This document shows positions 39,641 through 48,465 of a DNA stretch of 64,000 bases, in pieces. A model generated the notes under the pieces. The model saw nothing but the letters and a program-made list of their open reading frames with translations, was not told where the DNA came from and made no database searches. The translations under genes and the position numbers were made by a program. How positions within the stretch are numbered: position 1 is the first letter of the stretch; each line of letters begins with the position of its first letter. Source of the DNA: UBA7662 sp036787895 (GTDB lineage: Bacteria; Bacteroidota; Bacteroidia; UBA7662); the NCBI GenBank assembly GCA_036787895.1, contig DAIQOK010000008.1:71105-135104 (forward strand), written 5' to 3'.

Positions 39641-42340
39641 ATGAAACACTATCTACGAATGAATGGCTTGTTTTTGCTGGCTATGCTTCTCGCCGGAGAG
39701 CTGACTGGTCAAGCACTTAGGGGATTTAATCTTATTCCTCGGGATCAAACGCTGGGATCCAATACTACACGCGTCGTAGCGGAAGATAGTACTTTGTTTT
39801 GGATTAATCTGGGCGGTACAACCAATATGCTTGGACGATATCAAAACGGCGTATGGACGGGTTACTCGGCTAGCCAGCTCAACATTAACCAGGGCGTGGT
39901 ACGCGACTTATGCTGGTATGATGGCAAACTCTGGATGGGCACATCTACCGGCGTTAATGTTTTTACGACCACTGGTGGGACTCCAACTTTGAGCGTAAGC
40001 TATAACAACAGCAATGGTTTGCCCGGGAATGAAGTCAGATCAATTGATGGCTTTGGTGGTAAAATGGTTGTAGCAACCGATGATGGTCTGGCTGTTTTGG
40101 AAGGGGGTAATTGGACTGTTTATACCTCAGCCAATGCCGGATTTGCTACCAATAGGGTGAATAAGGTGCGACTCGATGCAGATAATATTGTGGCTGTAAC
40201 CGATAGCGGTGTGTCGATTAAATCCGGAAACCAAAACTGGATGCACTATGATTTAAGCTTTTTAGGTGTTACGAGTACGGCCACTTTGTATGCTGCACCA
40301 TTTGGATTCGGAGGGGTTATGGTGTCGGCCCCCCAGCTTGTTTATTACGTAATTGGTAACAATAAAGTCGACTTATCAGAAGATGACTATTTCAAAAGTG
40401 CGAGCAGTGCCAGGGATTTAAGTATAGTTCATGGTACCATTTGGGGATTGAGTAATCTCGGAGTTCAAAGTCTGACCAAACGCAGGGATATCTACCATAT
40501 TAGCGCGCCTCTTACCAATACCCGTTTAAATTTTGATGGGAAAGGGAGTATCTATTTTGTAGGTGTACAAGGCGTTTACAGAATAGATAGTGCTACTTTT
40601 TATTCCGACAGAAACAATGCCCTGAATACCGCATTTTTGGATATCGGCAATTACAAAATGCTGTTTAGCGCCAAAGGAGACTTTTTCTGGGATCCCACTA
40701 CCGGCACTGCGTTTGCCGAATATCCGAAACGGGCATCTAATGCCGATCCCAAGAAGAATGTTGCCTTTGCCGGGGCGTTATGGATAGGAGGTAGAAGTGA
40801 TGCTTCTACTTTGCACGCAAGTGCACAGACCTATCGACAAACTTCAGTATTGGGCCATAATTTCTGGCCTGGACCATTAACAGCGAATGGAACGGTTGAT
40901 TTGAATACACAACGGAAATTTGATCGGGTATGGAAAGTAAATCGTTTTGACATTGAAGCCTTCAAGCAAAAACATCAGGCAGGTCAATTGAACGATCCGA
41001 ATTATGTCATACCACAGGATATACTGGAGTGGCCGGGTAACCGTCCGAGCAGCAATGCTGTTTTAGCACCATATGTTGATGTGAATGCCAATGGCAGCTA
41101 CAACCCCATGGATGGAGATTATCCGGACATTAAGGGCGATCAGATGTTATGGTGGATTTACAATGATGCCAAACCGGATTCCAGAGGCATAACCGAACCC
41201 GCACTGGGTGTTGAAATCGCTGTTTCGGTATACGGCTTTAGCTGTCCGACGATTAATGCTGACAGCAGTGTGCTCAACACTACTTTTTTGATGAATTTAA
41301 AGGTGACCAATCGATCTGCAAATAATTATTCCAACGCCGCACTAGCTTTGTGGCAGGACGTTGATTTAGGTAATGCTACAGATGACTTTGTTGGTTGTCA
41401 TGTGCCGCTAAATACGGTTTACACTTATAATGGTGACGATGATGACGAAGGCATTAACGGTTATGGCCAAAACATGCCAGCTTTTGGAACCACCATATTA
41501 AAGGGGCCGCTCGCGCCAGTAGGGGATGGAAAGGACAATAACCGCAATGGTATTATTGATGAGGCGGGTGAGGATATCGGATTAATGGCACATCATTACT
41601 TTAATAACGATGGAACAATTATCGGCAATCCAGTAACGGGTCAGCATGCCTATAACTATATGACTGGAAGGTGGCGTGACAGCAGCCAGGTGGTATACGG
41701 CGGCAATGGTTTTGCGGGATCGACCGGCGCTACCAACTTTAACACCAGCCTGATGTTTCCCGGAAATACTGATATGACCATAGGTTGGGGTCTCGGAGGA
41801 ACAGCACAAACCCCAATAGTTCCGCCATTTCCCTGGTCGGAGACTAATCCGGGTATTGGGGGTACTCCTAATGTGCCAGCTGACCGTCGAAATATTGCTG
41901 CAATGAATGGATTTACTTTCAGCGCAGGCGCGACTCAAGAAATTACCATGGCCTTTATCATCAGTCGGTCCAGTCAGAATGGTGCCGCTGCCTCGGTCAA
42001 CCAGTTGTTTGCCGATATCCCTAAAGTAAAACATTGGTTCCAAACAGGTCGTTTTCCATCCTGCCTAGATGTGTCGACTGTTAGTGTAGCCGAAGTCGAA
42101 AATGAAATCCAACTACAGCTATATCCAAATCCAACAAGCGATATTTTGTATGTGCGAGATGAAAAGGGAGGACAAGCCCAGCTCAAACTGCTGAATATAC
42201 AGGGCAGTTTGCTTCGGGAAACACAATTAAATGCAGGAGAAGCAACCCTCAACCTGCTAGATCTGCCGGTAGGGATTTATTTCCTTCAAAGTATGAAAGG
42301 AGAAAAAACACAGGTTCATAAAATTGTGATTAGTCGATAA
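39641..42340 (+). CDS. Large secreted protein with propeller-like N-terminus and T9SS type A sorting domain
   Basis: An 899-aa protein with a signal peptide (to about residue 24). Residues 30-330 contain repeated propeller-type units with GKLWMGTSTGVNVF and GKMVVATDDGLAVLEGGNWT, like two-component-regulator propellers. The middle has a calcium-site-like segment (DVNANGSYNPMDGDYPDIKG, about 485) and asparagine/glycine-rich repeats. The last 75 residues (LYPNPTSDILYV ... LPVGIYFLQ ... KIVISR) form a type A C-terminal domain that directs secretion by the type IX system and attachment to the surface. Its substrate or adhesion target is unknown. It is monocistronic. Confidence 0.88.
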   Translation: MKHYLRMNGLFLLAMLLAGELTGQALRGFNLIPRDQTLGSNTTRVVAEDSTLFWINLGGTTNMLGRYQNGVWTGYSASQLNINQGVVRDLCWYDGKLWMGTSTGVNVFTTTGGTPTLSVSYNNSNGLPGNEVRSIDGFGGKMVVATDDGLAVLEGGNWTVYTSANAGFATNRVNKVRLDADNIVAVTDSGVSIKSGNQNWMHYDLSFLGVTSTATLYAAPFGFGGVMVSAPQLVYYVIGNNKVDLSEDDYFKSASSARDLSIVHGTIWGLSNLGVQSLTKRRDIYHISAPLTNTRLNFDGKGSIYFVGVQGVYRIDSATFYSDRNNALNTAFLDIGNYKMLFSAKGDFFWDPTTGTAFAEYPKRASNADPKKNVAFAGALWIGGRSDASTLHASAQTYRQTSVLGHNFWPGPLTANGTVDLNTQRKFDRVWKVNRFDIEAFKQKHQAGQLNDPNYVIPQDILEWPGNRPSSNAVLAPYVDVNANGSYNPMDGDYPDIKGDQMLWWIYNDAKPDSRGITEPALGVEIAVSVYGFSCPTINADSSVLNTTFLMNLKVTNRSANNYSNAALALWQDVDLGNATDDFVGCHVPLNTVYTYNGDDDDEGINGYGQNMPAFGTTILKGPLAPVGDGKDNNRNGIIDEAGEDIGLMAHHYFNNDGTIIGNPVTGQHAYNYMTGRWRDSSQVVYGGNGFAGSTGATNFNTSLMFPGNTDMTIGWGLGGTAQTPIVPPFPWSETNPGIGGTPNVPADRRNIAAMNGFTFSAGATQEITMAFIISRSSQNGAAASVNQLFADIPKVKHWFQTGRFPSCLDVSTVSVAEVENEIQLQLYPNPTSDILYVRDEKGGQAQLKLLNIQGSLLRETQLNAGEATLNLLDLPVGIYFLQSMKGEKTQVHKIVISR

Positions 42341-42355
42341 ATCAGGCTGATTGAG

Positions 42356-42386
42356 AAAAAGGCTGTCCTACGGGCAGCCTTTTTTA
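42356..42386. terminator. Bidirectional terminator after the T9SS cargo gene
   Basis: AAAAAGGCTG / CAGCCTTTTTT with a 9-nt loop lies between convergent genes ending at 42340 and 42404. Confidence 0.85.
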
Positions 42387-42403
42387 ACGTGCTATTCCGA
42401 AGG

Positions 42404-43753
42404 TTATGCCTGACTTTCTTGAAATTGAATGCCGTAATTGGCCAATTCTGTTAGTATGGGCAAATAAATTTCGGGCTGTATGGGTATATGAACCCCTTTG
42501 AGCGTTATGGTCCCTTCCAAATAGTGCCGGACCGCCATCGCCAAAGGCAAGCCAACTGTTTTGGCCATGGCTGTATGAAAATTATCGTCGCCCTCGAGAA
42601 TTAAGGTGGCGCTTCGACTATGCAGTTTGCCGTTTTGTTTGTAGTTAACCAAGTGGTGCATCACCACTAAGTCGCGGTCATCGTCGCCTAAGCGCCATTT
42701 TTCTTCGAGTATTTCCTGTAATAAGCTGGCAGCTGAGCCTGTTTCCTGTTTAAAACAACGGTCGCTGAAAAAGTCGAGATAGTCGAATTTCTCCAACAAA
42801 TCAGCAATTTGGAAAGGATTGTAGCCCAGCTGATTGGTCAGCGTATGCACAAAACTTTCACGCACAGTTGGTGCATCATCCGGATACAAAAAGGCGAGTA
42901 GGAAGTCGCGGTAACGCAGTTGCGTACAGTTGTAAAAAAGCAGTTGTTCGTTGGTCATGCCCAACCACGCAAAAACATGCCAGGCATCACAAAAACTGGG
43001 GTAGCGAAGTGTACCTCGTAATAAAGTCGGGATACCTTGTAGGCCATATTGTTCGATATAAGGCAAAGAATCGCGGTTGGCATAGGCTTCAAGCGGACCA
43101 AAACCTGGGATCTCCAACACCGACTTTTCCCGGAATAATCGTAAATAGGGAATGTATCTGATTACCCCATTGGCCTGGTAACGCGCCGGACCGGGTTGTC
43201 CGGCCAACACCACATTACGGGGGTTCCAACTGAATTTATAGTGCCAGGGTTGGTTGTCGGAGGCAGGAGCAATAAGCCCGCCGGTATAACTGTAGAAAGC
43301 GGTTATTTCGCCGCCTTGTAGTCTGATCTCCTGTAGCAGTGCCAGAGCCGACATATGATCTATGCCCGGGTCGCAACCCAATTCATTTAAAAAGAGTATG
43401 CCTGCCGCTTCCACTTCAGCCGCCATGGCCTTCATGCCCGGTGAAACATAAGAGGCAGTGAAGAGTGATTTTTTATGCTTCAGGCAAACTTGTGCAATGG
43501 CCAAATGTTTATCAGCTGGTGCCAAAGAAATGACTACATCACACTGGGCAATTTCAGCTTCCAATTGATGCTGATTTTCAAGATCAAAGGCGATGGGTCG
43601 GGCATTTGGATGACCATTGGCCCGTTTTTCGGCCCAATCGAGTTGTAAATCGGCTATGGTTAGCTTCCAATTTTGGCTGGGGGCGTGTTCGAGCAGATAA
43701 TCGATAAGAAAGGTAGACGAACGGCCGGCGCCGATAACAAGGACTTGCTTCAC
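42404..43753 (-). CDS. Saccharopine dehydrogenase family protein
   Basis: A 449-aa NAD(P)-dependent enzyme. If started at the GTG at 43753, the N-terminus is MKQVLVIGAGRSSTFLIDYL, a normal Rossmann start; a TTG at 43792 would add 13 residues. The dinucleotide motif GAGRSS, VVISLAPADKH, LNELGCDPGIDHMSA and the C-terminal saccharopine-dehydrogenase domain are clear. It resembles LYS9-type saccharopine reductases (glutamate-forming) used in lysine metabolism, although related enzymes make carboxyspermidine or homospermidine. No lysine-ketoglutarate reductase gene is adjacent, so the substrate is uncertain. Confidence 0.82.
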   Translation of the reverse strand: MKQVLVIGAGRSSTFLIDYLLEHAPSQNWKLTIADLQLDWAEKRANGHPNARPIAFDLENQHQLEAEIAQCDVVISLAPADKHLAIAQVCLKHKKSLFTASYVSPGMKAMAAEVEAAGILFLNELGCDPGIDHMSALALLQEIRLQGGEITAFYSYTGGLIAPASDNQPWHYKFSWNPRNVVLAGQPGPARYQANGVIRYIPYLRLFREKSVLEIPGFGPLEAYANRDSLPYIEQYGLQGIPTLLRGTLRYPSFCDAWHVFAWLGMTNEQLLFYNCTQLRYRDFLLAFLYPDDAPTVRESFVHTLTNQLGYNPFQIADLLEKFDYLDFFSDRCFKQETGSAASLLQEILEEKWRLGDDDRDLVVMHHLVNYKQNGKLHSRSATLILEGDDNFHTAMAKTVGLPLAMAVRHYLEGTITLKGVHIPIQPEIYLPILTELANYGIQFQESQA

Positions 43754-43825
43754 GTTGAGCGGTGTTTTGAGAAATTTCAGCAATATTAGCAAATCGCTGA
43801 CCTATGCGTTAGCATATTCTGTACA

Positions 43826-44302
43826 ATGAAAGAAATGAAAGCATTTGACTGCCGGTTGGAAGTGGTAGAGGCACCGGCTGACTTAAATAAAAATGAACTC
43901 AGCCTACTTGATCAAGCGCTGAAGGCCACCGAAAAGGCCCATGCCCCTTATTCCGACTTCCATGTCGGTGCCGCCATCCAGCTCGAAGATGGCACATTCG
44001 TTCTCGGTTGTAATCAGGAAAATTCGGCTTATCCCAGTGGCCTTTGTGCCGAAAGGGTAGCTTTTTTTACTGCAGGTGTACAGCATACCGGCAAAAAAAT
44101 AGTAGGATTGGCCATTACCGCACGTTCGGGCCGTCATAATGACAGCGGCCCTGCCGTGCCCTGCGGTGCTTGTCTGCAGGTATTGCGGGAGGTGGAGAAA
44201 CGCCAGGATGCCCTTATTCCGGTTTTATTGAAAGGCTCGGGCACAACCGTTTGGAAAGCTCCGGGTTTGGTGCATTTCCTGCCTTTTAGTTTTGATTTGT
44301 AG
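43826..44302 (+). CDS. cdd: Cytidine deaminase
   Basis: A 158-aa zinc enzyme deaminating cytidine and deoxycytidine for pyrimidine salvage. The catalytic motif CAERVAFF (Zn Cys and proton-shuttle Glu) and the PCGACLQVL motif (two Zn cysteines) are intact, as is APYSDFHVGAA. It is of the homotetrameric type by length. It is divergent from the saccharopine dehydrogenase gene, with 72 nt between the two starts. Confidence 0.95.
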   Translation: MKEMKAFDCRLEVVEAPADLNKNELSLLDQALKATEKAHAPYSDFHVGAAIQLEDGTFVLGCNQENSAYPSGLCAERVAFFTAGVQHTGKKIVGLAITARSGRHNDSGPAVPCGACLQVLREVEKRQDALIPVLLKGSGTTVWKAPGLVHFLPFSFDL

Positions 44303-44374
44303 GCTATACTGCGAGCTGCCAGATGCGATGGTCGATTTTCAGCCTAACTGATAGGTTGGTTTTATCGTTGATTT

Positions 44375-44400
44375 TATACATATCGACCACCTTATGTATA
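44375..44400. promoter_or_regulatory. Perfect inverted repeat upstream of fic
   Basis: TATACATA / TATGTATA, 8 bp each with a 10-nt spacer, lies 71 nt before the fic ATG. Its size suits a dimeric winged-helix repressor, possibly the Fic protein's own C-terminal domain; this is inference. Confidence 0.35.
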
Positions 44401-44470
44401 GATAATTTGATTTTCTTTACAGAATGACGTTTCTTTGATAAGAAAACTGCAAATATTTAACCAATACTTT

Positions 44471-45541
44471 ATGCGGGCTGATTGGAAACTCGAGCATTTA
44501 CCAATAAAGTTTGATTTGGAGACGAAAAATGTGCTCAAAGCGCTTCCGGCGGCACATGCTTCGCTAGCAGAGTTAAAAGGTATTGCCGCTACTATTCCCA
44601 ATCAACATATTTTAATAAATACTCTTGGTCTTCAAGAAGCGAAGGATAGTTCTGCCATCGAAAACATTATTACAACTCATGATGATTTATACAAATCTGA
44701 ACTTAAGCTAGACACATACAGATTAAATGCTAAAGAAGTTCAAAACTATATTTCAGCACTTAAAAAAGGATTTGAGCTGGTTTCTGGAAGTGGTCTGATT
44801 ACAAATAAAACTATCTTATTGATCCAGCAAGAACTTGAACAAAATAATGCAGGATTTAGAAAATTGCCCGGCACAACGCTGAAAAATACATTGACAGGAG
44901 AAGTAATTTATACACCTCCTCAAGATATAGAGGAGATACATGAATTGATGTCGAATTTAGAACAATTCATTAACACTGAAGCACAGGATGATTATGACCC
45001 AATTGTAAGAATGGCCATTATTCATTATCAATTTGAAAGTATTCATCCCTTTTATGATGGCAATGGAAGGACTGGAAGGATTATTAATATCCTCTATCTG
45101 ATTTTAGAGAAATTACAAACTTTACCGATTTTGTATTTAAGTAGCTATATTATCAAATACAAATCTGATTACTATAGATTGCTTCAAGAAGTGAGGGAGA
45201 AGGATAATTGGGAAGAGTGGTTATTGTTTATAATAAAAGGTGTCCAAGAAACAGCTAAAGAAACCATTGAATTAATCGTAGCGATTAAAAATTTGATGGC
45301 TAAATATAAATTGGAGATTAGGTCAAATTATAAATTCTATAGTCAAGATTTGCTCAATAACTTATTCAAACACCCATATACCAAAATAGAGTTTGTGGTG
45401 AACGACCTAAAGGTTTCTCGAATAACTGCCGCAACTTATTTAAATAAATTGTCGGACGATGGGCTGTTAATCAAAGGGAAGTTAGGCACAGGTAACTATT
45501 ACATCAACAAGCCTCTTTTTGATTTGCTATCAAAAAGATAA
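44471..45541 (+). CDS. Fic-family AMP-transferase with class II inhibitory motif and winged-helix domain
   Basis: A 356-aa protein. An N-terminal helix carries the inhibitory motif [S/T]xxxE[G/N] as S60-E64-N65. The Fic core has the complete catalytic motif HPFYDGNGRTGR (His192 to Arg203), and a C-terminal winged-helix domain (about 290-350; VNDLKVSRITAATYLNKLSD) follows. The intact motifs suggest a regulated AMP-transfer (or de-AMPylating) activity on an unknown protein. The ATG at 44471 is preferred to a TTG at 44435. The gene is markedly AT-richer than its neighbours and has no partner antitoxin gene, consistent with horizontal acquisition of a self-inhibited class II Fic. Confidence 0.92.
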   Translation: MRADWKLEHLPIKFDLETKNVLKALPAAHASLAELKGIAATIPNQHILINTLGLQEAKDSSAIENIITTHDDLYKSELKLDTYRLNAKEVQNYISALKKGFELVSGSGLITNKTILLIQQELEQNNAGFRKLPGTTLKNTLTGEVIYTPPQDIEEIHELMSNLEQFINTEAQDDYDPIVRMAIIHYQFESIHPFYDGNGRTGRIINILYLILEKLQTLPILYLSSYIIKYKSDYYRLLQEVREKDNWEEWLLFIIKGVQETAKETIELIVAIKNLMAKYKLEIRSNYKFYSQDLLNNLFKHPYTKIEFVVNDLKVSRITAATYLNKLSDDGLLIKGKLGTGNYYINKPLFDLLSKR

Positions 45542-45648
45542 GAAGCTTGTTCAGGAAATTTTGGAAAAGGCATTAATTTGACCAAAGCATAACCATTACC
45601 AAATAAGGTACTTTTGATTTTTAATGAACTAGCTCTGAAAATTAAATC

Positions 45649-46224
45649 TCACAAAGCAAAAGCCCCTAATGCTTCATAAACTTCCGAAGTAGGAAAGCCC
45701 ATCACATTGGTATAAGAGCCGTCAATACGACTTACGCCTACATAACCCATCCATTCCTGCACCCCATAACTGCCGGCTTTGTCATAGGGCTGGTAGTTAT
45801 CTAAATAATAGCGGATTTCGGCATCAGTGAGTTGTCGGAAATAAACATCAGTGGCGACGGTAAAACTCACTTCTTCACTTTCGGTGAGCAGGCAAATGCC
45901 AGTATACACAGTTTGTTTTTTGCCCGATTGTTTTTTGAGCAGGCTTACCGCGTCGGCAAAATCCACCGGTTTGCCTAATAATTCACCCTCCAGAGCTACC
46001 ATGGTGTCGGCGGTGATCAGCAGTTCATCTTTGAGCTCCTTGCGTTGGGCCTCAGCCTTCTTGATGGCCAGGTATTCAGCTACCTCCGGCAAGGCGATAT
46101 GTTCAGGATAGGTTTCATCTACTTCTTTTACCCGGATTTGGAAGTCGAAACCCATGCCTGCCAGCAGTTGCTGCCGGCGAGGAGAGGCCGAACCCAAAAC
46201 GAGCGAATAAGGCAGGGTATACAT
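45649..46224 (-). CDS. maf: Maf-family nucleoside triphosphate pyrophosphatase
   Basis: A 191-aa Maf protein that hydrolyses modified or non-canonical pyrimidine nucleotides (dTTP/UTP group). LGSASPRRQQLL is the substrate-binding N-terminus, DETYPE and ITADTMVALEGELLGKP hold the catalytic acidic residues, and YDKAGSYGVQ is conserved. It is the last gene of a leftward cluster (1-nt gap to ubiA). YhdE-like specificity is probable but not certain. Confidence 0.92.
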   Translation of the reverse strand: MYTLPYSLVLGSASPRRQQLLAGMGFDFQIRVKEVDETYPEHIALPEVAEYLAIKKAEAQRKELKDELLITADTMVALEGELLGKPVDFADAVSLLKKQSGKKQTVYTGICLLTESEEVSFTVATDVYFRQLTDAEIRYYLDNYQPYDKAGSYGVQEWMGYVGVSRIDGSYTNVMGFPTSEVYEALGAFAL

Positions 46225-46225
46225 A

Positions 46226-47152
46226 TCAGCTGAGGTAGAAAAAGAGATAATAAACGGGTAGGGTAGTTATACCACCCAACATCCAGATTTTGAGCCACCA
46301 ACTTAACCGGCTGTAATCGGTGCGGGTTTCACTTCGGTAGAAGTAAAAAAGACTCATCACCAAAGGCAGGGCCACGGCCAACAGGGTATACGCCATCGGC
46401 TTCCAATCGGTAGTTTGTTGCTGGTACCAAACCACCAGACCTATGCCTGCCAAGGCCAGAACTAAAACTACCCAGACCAGCTGCCGGGTTCGGGCGGCCC
46501 CGAAACGCACAGCGGCGGTTTGCCAGCCGGTGGCAGCATCGCCGTCGCTGTCCTCGAGTGTCTTGACCAATTCCCGACAAAGGTTACTCCAGAAGGCGAA
46601 AAGGGCATAAATGAGTAAGGTTAGTCCGAGATAACGAAAAGCTTCCGGTTCTACCGATTTAAGCACGCCCATGCCCACAAACTCGAACAAAGCCGGTATC
46701 AAAACTAAAATGCCTAAAAGCAGCGACACCAACAGGTTTCCGAACAGGGCGATACCCTTCCAACTTTCGGCATATTTCCAAAGCGCAAAGGTGCAGAGGA
46801 TGTGAACTATCCCCAGATTCATCAAACCGGCACGATAAGCCACATACACCCCAAGGCCTATGCCCGCCAAAGTAACCGGGAAATAGGCGTTCAATAGCCA
46901 GTTTTTATCGGCAATTACCCTGTCGGGGCGATTTTGCTGGTCGGTTTCGTAATCGTAATAGTTGTTGATGAGGTAACCCCCGGCAGCCACCAAAACGCAG
47001 GAAAGTGCCAACAACGCCTGGTGGAGATTATCGAGCACAAAAACCAGCTGAAACGCGCCAAAAATGGGTTTCATCAGGAAAAAATGAATACTCAGCATCA
47101 TTATAGCCATAATGACGAGGTTCATAGGGCGAAATTGACGTATGTAAATCAT
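46226..47152 (-). CDS. UbiA-family prenyltransferase (geranylgeranylglycerol-phosphate type)
   Basis: A 308-aa integral membrane protein with about nine helices. The first Asp-rich motif is NNYYDYETDQQNRPDR (about residues 67-82) and a second is LVKTLEDSDGDAATGWQT (about 197-214), binding Mg-prenyl diphosphate. The ATG at 47152 gives a protein starting MIYIRQFRPMN; a longer frame reads into the next gene. Within Bacteroidota this Maf-linked group is often annotated as geranylgeranylglycerol-phosphate geranylgeranyltransferase, but quinone or other lipid acceptors are not excluded. Confidence 0.85.
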   Translation of the reverse strand: MIYIRQFRPMNLVIMAIMMLSIHFFLMKPIFGAFQLVFVLDNLHQALLALSCVLVAAGGYLINNYYDYETDQQNRPDRVIADKNWLLNAYFPVTLAGIGLGVYVAYRAGLMNLGIVHILCTFALWKYAESWKGIALFGNLLVSLLLGILVLIPALFEFVGMGVLKSVEPEAFRYLGLTLLIYALFAFWSNLCRELVKTLEDSDGDAATGWQTAAVRFGAARTRQLVWVVLVLALAGIGLVVWYQQQTTDWKPMAYTLLAVALPLVMSLFYFYRSETRTDYSRLSWWLKIWMLGGITTLPVYYLFFYLS

Positions 47153-47153
47153 C

Positions 47154-47672
47154 TTAAGTGCTACTTGCGTCTGACACATGCCATTTTCCCTGCAAACGTA
47201 AAACCTGCTCGATGAGGTCGCGTACGCAGGCTTTACCGCCATCAAAAGGCGAATGATAATGGGCAATGGCCTTAATTTCGGGAACGGCGTCTTTAGGGCA
47301 GGCAATTAATCCGGCCAAAGGCATGGCATTGAGATCGGGCAAATCGTCGCCCATATATACTACTTGCTCCGGCTCCAGGCCGTAGCGGGTCATTAGGCTG
47401 GCTAAAACCGACTTTTTATCATGTATTCCCAAATGTATCTCCTGGGCACCGAGACGTTGCAAACGAATCGCAACCCCTTCCGACTTACCGCCGGTGATGA
47501 CAAATACAAAATAACCCTGTTTCACGGCATGTTGAATGGCATAACCGTCTTTGGTATGCATGATGCGGTACTCTTCGCCAGTATTGGTGACGAGTATACT
47601 GCCATCGGTGAGTACACCATCTACATCAAGCACAAAGGCTTTAATGGGATGGAATGCGGCTTTAATGTTCAT
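47154..47672 (-). CDS. KdsC-like HAD phosphatase
   Basis: A 172-aa haloacid-dehalogenase phosphatase of the C0 (capless) type: motif I DVDGVLTDG (nucleophile Asp), motif II VITGGKS, the lysine in IHDKKSVL and motif III MGDDLPDLNAM. It best matches 3-deoxy-D-manno-octulosonate-8-phosphate phosphatase, which provides Kdo for lipopolysaccharide. Its position between a Rossmann/DUF2520 gene and ubiA is a common Bacteroidota arrangement; no kdsA or kdsB is in this window. Confidence 0.88.
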   Translation of the reverse strand: MNIKAAFHPIKAFVLDVDGVLTDGSILVTNTGEEYRIMHTKDGYAIQHAVKQGYFVFVITGGKSEGVAIRLQRLGAQEIHLGIHDKKSVLASLMTRYGLEPEQVVYMGDDLPDLNAMPLAGLIACPKDAVPEIKAIAHYHSPFDGGKACVRDLIEQVLRLQGKWHVSDASST

Positions 47673-47685
47673 TAAACAAAGAAAG

Positions 47686-48465
47686 TTATTTTGAGCGTAG
47701 GCTGTCGGCCTGCTTTTGTATCATTTTGCTGAAAAGTGCATAAAGCGAAGCCAACTCCGGCTGATCTGACAGCAGCGCAAGATGTTGTTCCATCACTTTA
47801 ACATCTTTCCGCACCGCTGGTCCGGTTTGACGATGCGCCGGTGGCTGCTCCATCAATCCCTGCAAGCCGGCCTGCAATTGGGGGAGAAGGACAGTCGGGT
47901 CAAGTCCGCGACTGCTTAGCAATTCGTACACTTGCTGATACAAGGCATTGCTGAAATTTCCGGCCATGACTGCTGCCAGGTGATAATACAGTCTTTGCTG
48001 ACTGTTTACGGTGTGTAGCTTTGGCGACAATAAACCGGCGATATCGTGAAGTTGTTGATTAGCTGAGGCGGTTGCTCCTTCAATAAATAGGGGTATTGCG
48101 GACCAATCGTTGCCGGCCATTTGCATACTCTGCAAAGGCCACATGACGCCACTGTTAGCATGCCGACTTAAAGCGGCAAGGGGAAGGGTACCACTGGCGT
48201 GTAAAACGAGTAAATCTGCCTGAGGTAGAAGCTGCTGACTGATTTCCTCCACCGCCTCGTCTTTCACGGCTAGCATCAGCCAACCTGATCGAGGAGCTTC
48301 CAGCTGTTCTAGCCAGCTCGCGCCGCTTAATTCGGCGAGATGCTGACCGCTTGCTGCATTTCGAGACCATACAGTCGCCACCTTACCGCCAGCCTTTCGC
48401 CAGGCGAGCGCCAGGGAATGGGCCAGCCTGCCACTACCTATCAGATGTAAATCAGGCGGTCTCAC
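47686..48465 (-). CDS. Rossmann-like and DUF2520 domain protein, GTG start
   Basis: A 259-aa two-domain protein: an N-terminal NAD(P)-binding fold (LHLIGSGRLAHSLALAWRKA) and a C-terminal helical DUF2520 domain (about 130-255). It resembles short-chain 6-phosphogluconate/ProC-like dehydrogenases. No ATG lies near the conserved start; a GTG at 48465, 14 nt inside the end of ccmF, begins it just before the glycine motif and couples it to ccmF. The substrate is unknown. Confidence 0.82.
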   Translation of the reverse strand: MRPPDLHLIGSGRLAHSLALAWRKAGGKVATVWSRNAASGQHLAELSGASWLEQLEAPRSGWLMLAVKDEAVEEISQQLLPQADLLVLHASGTLPLAALSRHANSGVMWPLQSMQMAGNDWSAIPLFIEGATASANQQLHDIAGLLSPKLHTVNSQQRLYYHLAAVMAGNFSNALYQQVYELLSSRGLDPTVLLPQLQAGLQGLMEQPPAHRQTGPAVRKDVKVMEQHLALLSDQPELASLYALFSKMIQKQADSLRSK

